A stretch of 64,000 bases of DNA. Origin: Micromonospora haikouensis. GTDB lineage: Bacteria > Actinomycetota > Actinomycetes > Mycobacteriales > Micromonosporaceae. The notes beneath the pieces were generated by a model, which saw nothing but the letters and a program-made list of their open reading frames with translations, was not told where the DNA came from and did not search any database. Each line of letters opens with the position of its first letter. The first letter of the stretch is position 1. Below, one piece after another: positions 59,886 to 64,000 of the stretch. The stretch lies in assembly GCF_900091595.1 (NCBI RefSeq), contig NZ_FMCW01000002.1:199337-263336 (forward strand), read 5' to 3'. Both the position numbers and the translations under genes were made by a program.

Positions 59886-60287
59886 CAGCGCCGATCTTGC
59901 ACTTTGGGCCCCGCAGATGGGTGTTTCACCCCCTTTTGCGGGGGCCGTAAGTGCAAGATCGCGGCGACCGAGGAGGCTGTCAGTCGGCCTGCGTCTCCTC
60001 GCGGTGTCACGTCCAGTCCGGCCATGATCGTCTGTCGTGCATGGAGACGACACGCCGCCGTTCGTCTCGATATTCAGCAGACGATCATCGTTGGTTTTGA
60101 CACGCCGCCTGCCCTGTTGCTGCGCGTGGGTCGATCTGCGACCTCCAGCCTGCGCCGACCCGCCTCAACTGGATCGGTCGGGGCGACGCGAGCCGCGCGT
60201 TCGCTTCCGGGGCGCTTCCGGGGTGCGCGCGAGATCTTGAACGATTGACGTTCATCGCCTGGAGGGGCCGTTTCGCTCCAAGATCTC
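59886..60287. repeat. Composite three-hairpin intergenic repeat, copy 2
   Basis: Same module order as copy 1 at 4750-5236. Module one is 59888-59964 (GCGCCGATCTTGCACTTT with its complement). Module two is 60024-60088 (ATGATCGTCTG with CAGACGATCAT outside, GAGACGA with TCGTCTC inside). Module three is 60231-60287 (GAGATCTTG with CAAGATCTC). About 80 bp present in copy 1 between modules two and three are missing here. It occupies most of the 709-bp gap 59733-60441. No gene is supported within it. Confidence 0.8.
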
Positions 60288-60354
60288 CCAATCTCGCCCG
60301 CGATCTTGCAGTTGCGGTCCCCCGGAGAGGGGCATCGTCCATCGGGTGGGCCGT

Positions 60355-60445
60355 GGCTGTGGGTGCGTGGGAAGCTGTCCGTGCGGTCGCCCTGCCGCGC
60401 GACCAGTCGAGAGACCTGATCCTGAAGCAGGTGAACGAGCTGTGA
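60355..60445 (+). pseudogene. C-terminal remnant of an XRE-DUF5753 regulator
   Basis: The frame ending at 60445 encodes AWEAVRAVALPRDQSRDLIL, then KQVNEL, which resembles the final helices of XRE-DUF5753 proteins, and it overlaps the DUF397 start by GTGA exactly as intact pairs do. Upstream, the helix-turn-helix and the rest of the sensor domain are absent, replaced by composite repeat copy 2. The left boundary is approximate. It appears to be what is left after a deletion or insertion event. Confidence 0.5.
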
Positions 60446-60633
60446 GCACCCCCCACCCCCGCTGGCGCACCCCCACCCGCAGCAACACCAACGGCGGCGA
60501 GTGCGTCGAGGTCGCCGACAACCTGCCGGGCGTCGTGCTGGTGCGCGACTCCAAGGCCCGCGACGCCGGCACCCTCACCTTCGCCCCGTCGGCGTGGCGC
60601 GCCTTCGTCGCCGACCTCCGCACCCCCGCCTAG
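60442..60633 (+). CDS. DUF397 domain protein
   Basis: A 63-residue DUF397 protein: WRTPTRSNTNGGECVEVADN, LPGVVLVRDSKA, LTFAPSAWRAFVADL. It resembles the intact copy at 7587-7787, in particular in NGG-CVEVADNLPGVV. Its normal XRE partner is reduced to a remnant, so it may be an orphan. GTG start overlapping the remnant's stop. Confidence 0.88.
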   Translation: MSTPHPRWRTPTRSNTNGGECVEVADNLPGVVLVRDSKARDAGTLTFAPSAWRAFVADLRTPA

Positions 60634-60651
60634 GGCCTGTCCTGCCCGATC

Positions 60652-60933
60652 ATGGAACGGTGCGGTAGGCGTCTTGGCCAGAGTCTCGCCGTGGTTGTGG
60701 TCAACGTGGTGGAGAAGTTCGGCGTGGACGATCTCCTCGAACGCTCATGGGATCTGCCAGCAGAAGTCATCGAGCCGTTGCGCGCGCAGGTCGAGGTGAC
60801 GCCCGACGGGTGGGTCGTGGACATGTGGCCCATGACAGCGCAGCTCGCCGCCGTCGTGCAGCCCTGGGTTGACGAGTCCATCGTTGTCGAGTCGGGTTTC
60901 TGGTTCGTCGGCTCTGCGCAGGTCGCTGCGTGA
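60652..60933 (+). CDS. Small hypothetical protein, possibly immunity-type
   Basis: A 93-residue protein containing FGVDDLLERSWDLPAEVIEP and DMWPMTAQLAAVVQPWVDES. The LP, then WPMT, pattern is reminiscent of small immunity-type domains in Micromonospora, but I cannot assign it. The start is uncertain; GTG codons near 60700 would give about 75 residues. There is no clear ribosome-binding site at the ATG. Base composition is lower in GC than the neighbours. Confidence 0.5.
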   Translation: MERCGRRLGQSLAVVVVNVVEKFGVDDLLERSWDLPAEVIEPLRAQVEVTPDGWVVDMWPMTAQLAAVVQPWVDESIVVESGFWFVGSAQVAA

Positions 60934-61041
60934 GGCGAGTCATCGGAGCCGGATGATGGCGCTTCAGCAGCACCGTCTGCCCAACGCCTGCGCCGCCGAA
61001 ATCGGATGCGCGGCGCAGGCGGGGATGGGAGGGTGCCGGGC

Positions 61042-61260
61042 GTGGCAGAGGCGCAGGGATTCGCGTACGCCGAACGGGCGGACGGCACGGTGGTGATCAC
61101 GCACCATGGGCGGGTCGCGGGGACGCTGCGGGGCGGCCGGGCGGCGCAGTTCCTCGCCGAGGTCGACGACGACCCGCAACTGGTGATGGCCAGGTGGACG
61201 GGCAACTACCGCCGGGGCAACGAACGTCAGGCGCGCCGGCACCCCCGCAACCGCACCTAG
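61042..61260 (+). CDS. Small conserved hypothetical protein
   Basis: A 72-residue protein: FAYAERADGTVVITHHGRVA, GTLRGGRAAQFLAEVDDDPQ, and a basic end GNYRRGNERQARRH. I recall similar short proteins widely in actinobacteria with the same TGNYRRGNER ending, without assigned function. The GTG start is set by GGGAGGG nine bases upstream. It converges with the amidohydrolase gene, and a strong hairpin separates them. Confidence 0.7.
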   Translation: MAEAQGFAYAERADGTVVITHHGRVAGTLRGGRAAQFLAEVDDDPQLVMARWTGNYRRGNERQARRHPRNRT

Positions 61261-61293
61261 CCCTCCCGACCGCGCCCCGGATGTGGAGCCGGT

Positions 61294-61331
61294 GCCGCCG
61301 TGCACCCGGTCGCGGTCGGGTGCACGGCGGC
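61294..61331. terminator. Bidirectional hairpin terminator
   Basis: GCCGCCGTGCACCCG and its exact complement, 15 nt each, with an eight-nt loop, between convergent genes ending at 61260 and 61337. Confidence 0.75.
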
Positions 61332-61336
61332 GGTGC

Positions 61337-62905
61337 TCAGAACCGGGGCGGGGTGGGGCTGGCCGGGGTGAGGACGCCGCCGGCCCGCGTACGGACGGCG
61401 TGCGCCGCAGCCGCCGCGTTGCGCACGATCGTGCCGGCGTCGTGGCTGACCATCTCCCGGTTTCGCTTGACGATCCGGCCGTCGATCAACACGGTGTCGA
61501 TGTTGGCCGGGGTCGCCGACCGCACCACGGTCGACTCCAGGTCGCCGATCGGGGCGATGTTCAGGTCGTCCGCCCGGATCAGGACGATGTCGGCCCGCTT
61601 GCCGGGGGTGATCGACCCGGTCACCGCCTGCAGGCCGAGCGCCTTCGCGCCGTTGATCGTGGCCATCTCGATCGCCTGCCGGAACACCACCGGCGGCAGT
61701 TCGGCGGTGTCCGAGCCCACCCACGGGATGCCCAGGTTCCAGGCCACGTTCATCGACTCGAACATGTTGATCGGGGCGAGCGAGCTGGCGTCGAACGACA
61801 GCGAGACGGTGACCCCGGCGGCCAGCATCCGCAGCAACTGCCCGTGGAACCCACCGGCCGTGCCGAGGCGCAGTTCGGAGTGGACGGAGAAGCTGACCGG
61901 CGCGTTCGTCCGCACCATCGCCTGCCGGTCCGCCTCGTCGAACGGCAGCGCGTGGCAGAGCAGGAAGTCCGGGCCGAGGAAGCCCATCTTCTCCAGGTCG
62001 GCGGCGTGCACCGCCGTGGTCGGTCCCTGCCCGGAGTGCACCGAGATCGGCAGCTTCCGCTTGCTGACCTCCGCCATCTCCGCCAGGAACGTCGGCAGCT
62101 GGCCGGGCCCGCGCAGGTTCACCCCGAGGTGCACCAGGCCGTCGAACGGCGACTTCTTGCCGAACCACGTGGCCGCGACCCGGTCGATGTCCGCGAAGTC
62201 GATCGGCTGGGTGGCCGGCTGGCCGTCCCGGTGGCCGTACGAGTAGCGCGCCCGCACGAGGCCGTCGGCGTGGGCGTGCAGCTCCGCGTCGGCGTACTCC
62301 GGCCCGCGTACGTTGTGCGACCAGTTGTTGACGGTGGTGATGCCCGCACTCGCGCACTCGACGAGGCCGAGCAGCACGCTGTGGTAGAAATCGTCCGGCT
62401 GATACGCGGCGACGGTGGCCGACTTTGCCGCGAAGTACTCGAATCCGGTGGAGACGAAATTGCGGCCGAGAGCGCTCCACATGTGATAGTGGGTCTCCAC
62501 GAAACCGGGCATCGCAATCATTTTCGACGCGTCGATGACCCGCGCGCCGCGCGCCTTCAGGTTCGGGCCGACCTGGACGATGCGCCCGTCGCACACCTCG
62601 ATGTCGGCCTTGGCCTGGTTGCCGATGGCGGGGTCGACGGAGACCAGCGCGGCGCCCTTGATCAGGTAGTGTCCCCGTTCCGGGCGTCGGCCGGGCTTCC
62701 CGCTGGGGGCGTGTGGGCCGGGGGAGGAGGCGGCGGCCGGAGCGCCGAACGCGAGCGGGGCGATGGCGGCGGCACCGGCGGCGGCGAGCAGCGCGCGGCG
62801 GCCGACCGAATGCGCGGGAACGGGCCGTCCGCAGTCGTCGACAATTGTCGTTGTATGGTCGTCGCCGCTTTCCGGCGTCGACAGTGGATTTGCTGTGGGG
62901 GGCAT
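61337..62905 (-). CDS. Tat-exported metal-dependent amidohydrolase
   Basis: A 522-residue protein. An unusually long N-terminus (~35 residues) precedes a twin-arginine-type signal (VGRRALLAAAGAAAIAPLAF). The amidohydrolase barrel shows VETHYHMWSALG (HxH metal ligands), ISVHSGQGPTTAVHAADLEK, SFSVHSELRLG and SLSFDASSLAP, with the closing TINGAKALGLQAVTGSITPG segment of the cytosine deaminase/TrzA/AtzA group. It probably hydrolyses or deaminates a heterocyclic or amide compound outside the cell. No good ribosome-binding site precedes the ATG; a start nearer the twin arginines cannot be excluded. Confidence 0.9.
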   Translation of the reverse strand: MPPTANPLSTPESGDDHTTTIVDDCGRPVPAHSVGRRALLAAAGAAAIAPLAFGAPAAASSPGPHAPSGKPGRRPERGHYLIKGAALVSVDPAIGNQAKADIEVCDGRIVQVGPNLKARGARVIDASKMIAMPGFVETHYHMWSALGRNFVSTGFEYFAAKSATVAAYQPDDFYHSVLLGLVECASAGITTVNNWSHNVRGPEYADAELHAHADGLVRARYSYGHRDGQPATQPIDFADIDRVAATWFGKKSPFDGLVHLGVNLRGPGQLPTFLAEMAEVSKRKLPISVHSGQGPTTAVHAADLEKMGFLGPDFLLCHALPFDEADRQAMVRTNAPVSFSVHSELRLGTAGGFHGQLLRMLAAGVTVSLSFDASSLAPINMFESMNVAWNLGIPWVGSDTAELPPVVFRQAIEMATINGAKALGLQAVTGSITPGKRADIVLIRADDLNIAPIGDLESTVVRSATPANIDTVLIDGRIVKRNREMVSHDAGTIVRNAAAAAHAVRTRAGGVLTPASPTPPRF

Positions 62906-63063
62906 GCCGGAAAGCTAGGGAGCACCGATTTCCCGCACATTGCCGACTGGCTAGCATCGCGTGAACCCACTGGTCGCGACCGCATGCCGGGAAGACCGTC
63001 ACCGACCGGCACGCAGCGGCGCGACGCTGCTGCCGACCGTCACGCCGCGGGTCGGCCTGGGCG
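62906..63063. other. Intergenic region upstream of the amidohydrolase
   Basis: First part of a 550-bp gap to the FabF-type gene. It should contain the amidohydrolase promoter, but no clear -35/-10 pair is visible. The rest of the gap holds, in order, a GT-rich tandem repeat, a long inverted repeat and palindrome E8. Confidence 0.35.
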
Positions 63064-63231
63064 CCGCCGGTGCGGGCGCCGGTGTGGTGCGGGCGTGGGC
63101 GCCGGTGTGGTGCGGGCCTGGGTGTCGCCGGTGCGGGCGTGGGCGCCGGTGTGGTGCGAGCGTGGGTGTGGGTGTGGGTGTGGGCGCGGGTGTGGTGCGA
63201 GCGTGGTGCGGGTGTGGGCGCGGGTGCCCAG
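63064..63231. repeat. GT/GC-rich degenerate tandem repeat
   Basis: Blocks such as GGTGTGGTGCGGGCGTGGGC recur with variations about five times, ending in GTGGGTGTGGGTGTGGGTGT. Strand asymmetry is strong (almost no A, G and T on the plus strand). It is noncoding slippage-type repeat. Confidence 0.7.
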
Positions 63232-63258
63232 CCGGATCCGGGAGGTCACCGTGGCGGC

Positions 63259-63339
63259 CATGATCGACTTCATGTCGGCGACATGGCGGCATCCGAGCCA
63301 CCGTGACACCGCCATGTCACCGACATGAAGTCGATCATG
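63259..63339. repeat. Near-perfect 31-bp inverted repeat
   Basis: Arms 63259-63289 and 63309-63339 pair at 30 of 31 positions (CATGATCGACTTCATGTCGG at the outer end of the left arm), with a 19-nt spacer. The inner part CATGTCGGCGACATGGCGG shares its core with the inverted repeat at 18851-18915. It could form a very stable cruciform or RNA hairpin. Confidence 0.88.
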
Positions 63340-63396
63340 CACCTCGAGACGCTGCGGGCCGCCGCCGCCAGGCCCGCCACGTCAAGACGGGTGCGG

Positions 63397-63455
63397 GCGT
63401 TAAGAAGGGCCCCCTGCTATGCGGAAAGCGTTAACAGGGGGCCCTTCCTTGCACC
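63397..63455. repeat. GGGCCC-armed extragenic palindrome, copy E8
   Basis: On the minus strand it reads GGTGCAAGGAAGGGCCCCCT, GTTAACGCTTTCCGC, ATAGCAGGGGGCCC. It begins directly after the stop codon of the FabF-type gene, with the same TGAGGTGCAAGG junction as E1 after the amylase gene. Confidence 0.85.
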
Positions 63456-64000
63456 TCAGGGGCGGGTGAAGACCAGGGCCACGTTGTGGCCGCCGAAGCC
63501 GAACGCGTTGTTCAGCGCGGCGGGGATCTCCAGGTGCCGTGCCTTGTGCGCGGCCACGTCCATGTCCAGCCCGGCGTCCGGCTCGTCCAGGTTGATCGTC
63601 GGCGGCACGACGCCGTCGCGGATCGACAGGATGGTGGCGATGGACTCCAGCGCGCCGGCCGCGCCGAGCAGGTGACCGGTCATCGACTTGGTGGCGGTGA
63701 GCACCGGGTGGTCGCCGAGCGCGGCGCGCAGCGCGCCGATCTCCAGCATGTCGCCGACCGGCGTCGAGGTGGCGTGCGCGTTGACGTGCACGATGTCCTC
63801 ACGGGCGATGTCGGCGTCCGCGATGGCCTTCTTGATCGCGCGGATCGCGCCCTCGCCCTCCGCGTGCGGTTGCACGATGTCGTACGCGTCGGAGGTGATC
63901 CCCGCGCCGGCCAGCCGCGCGTACACCCGGGCGCCCCGGGCGGCGGCGTGCTCGGCGCGTTCCAGGACCAGCACGCCCGCGCCCTCGCCGAGGACGAAGC
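63456..64000 (-). CDS. fabF: Beta-ketoacyl-ACP synthase II (FabF-type), C-terminal part
   Basis: The gene runs off the right edge; about the last 180 residues are seen. They contain FVLGEGAGVLVLERAEHA, the catalytic histidines in VNAHATSTPVGD and NNAFGFGGHNVALVF, and the lysine region TATKSMTGHLLGAAGALES. The enzyme condenses malonyl-ACP with acyl-ACP in fatty-acid elongation. The active-site cysteine lies outside the window. Short tail and overall sequence fit primary fatty-acid synthesis rather than a polyketide synthase. Palindrome E8 follows the stop at once. Confidence 0.9.
   Translation of the reverse strand, partial: FVLGEGAGVLVLERAEHAAARGARVYARLAGAGITSDAYDIVQPHAEGEGAIRAIKKAIADADIAREDIVHVNAHATSTPVGDMLEIGALRAALGDHPVLTATKSMTGHLLGAAGALESIATILSIRDGVVPPTINLDEPDAGLDMDVAAHKARHLEIPAALNNAFGFGGHNVALVFTRP

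Noticed and set aside
63456..64000. Ketosynthase as part of a polyketide cluster
   Set aside because: Sequence around the histidines and the short tail fit fatty-acid FabF; no other polyketide genes are seen on this side.

Overview
The window comes from a high-GC actinomycete. Codon use is strongly GC-biased, GTG starts are frequent, and neighbouring genes often overlap by GTGA, ATGA or TGATG. Lineage markers include XRE-DUF5753/DUF397 pairs, a DUF3145 protein, a ydaO-type leader in front of a cell-wall hydrolase, and CebR-like control of a secreted glycosidase. The best guess is Micromonosporaceae, probably Micromonospora or a close relative; this is inference without any database search.

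Layout. 1-4.7 kb: the end of an FAD alditol-oxidase-like gene, a secreted polyester-hydrolase (PET hydrolase/cutinase) homologue, a site-2 protease with CBS domains, and a prolyl oligopeptidase. 4.7-9.6 kb is an accessory island: a composite palindromic repeat, a VapBC toxin-antitoxin pair, an orphan type I-E CRISPR array (22 repeats, no cas genes in the window), an XRE-DUF5753/DUF397 pair and two small DivIVA-linked genes. 9.6-17.5 kb: an L,D-transpeptidase, an alpha-amylase, and a tightly coupled redox cluster of a di-heme-type membrane protein, a NuoF-ferredoxin fusion, a TlpA-like thioredoxin and CcdA. 17.4-26.2 kb: a divergent seryl-tRNA synthetase, a MerR/DNA-clamp fusion, an enoyl-reductase-like protein, a zinc alcohol dehydrogenase coupled to an SRPBCC-like protein, and a large LuxR regulator. 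26-34.5 kb: a membrane glycosyltransferase-like protein, a GH74 xyloglucanase with CBM2, small membrane and lipoproteins, a STAS protein, and a coiled-coil peptidoglycan hydrolase behind a c-di-AMP riboswitch. 34.6-45.6 kb: a CDF metal exporter, a HelD-like helicase, an alpha/beta hydrolase, DUF3145, a GH3 hexosaminidase and a GT2/GT-C pair.

45.7-58.3 kb looks like one catabolic locus: a PIG-L deacetylase lacking its catalytic N-terminus, a divergent ROK repressor, then an ABC importer (binding lipoprotein, ATPase, fused permease), a creatininase-family hydrolase, an amidohydrolase, an argininosuccinate-lyase homologue and a ROK kinase. 58.2-64 kb: a lipoprotein, a methyltransferase, the second composite repeat copy with an XRE remnant and DUF397, small hypotheticals, a Tat-exported amidohydrolase, and the 3' part of a FabF-type ketosynthase.

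The most striking structure outside genes is a set of dispersed palindromes: eight copies of a ~55-bp GGGCCC-armed element at or near gene ends, two copies of a ~400-490 bp three-hairpin composite, and two long inverted repeats sharing CATGTCGGCGACAT. No tRNA or rRNA gene was recognised.
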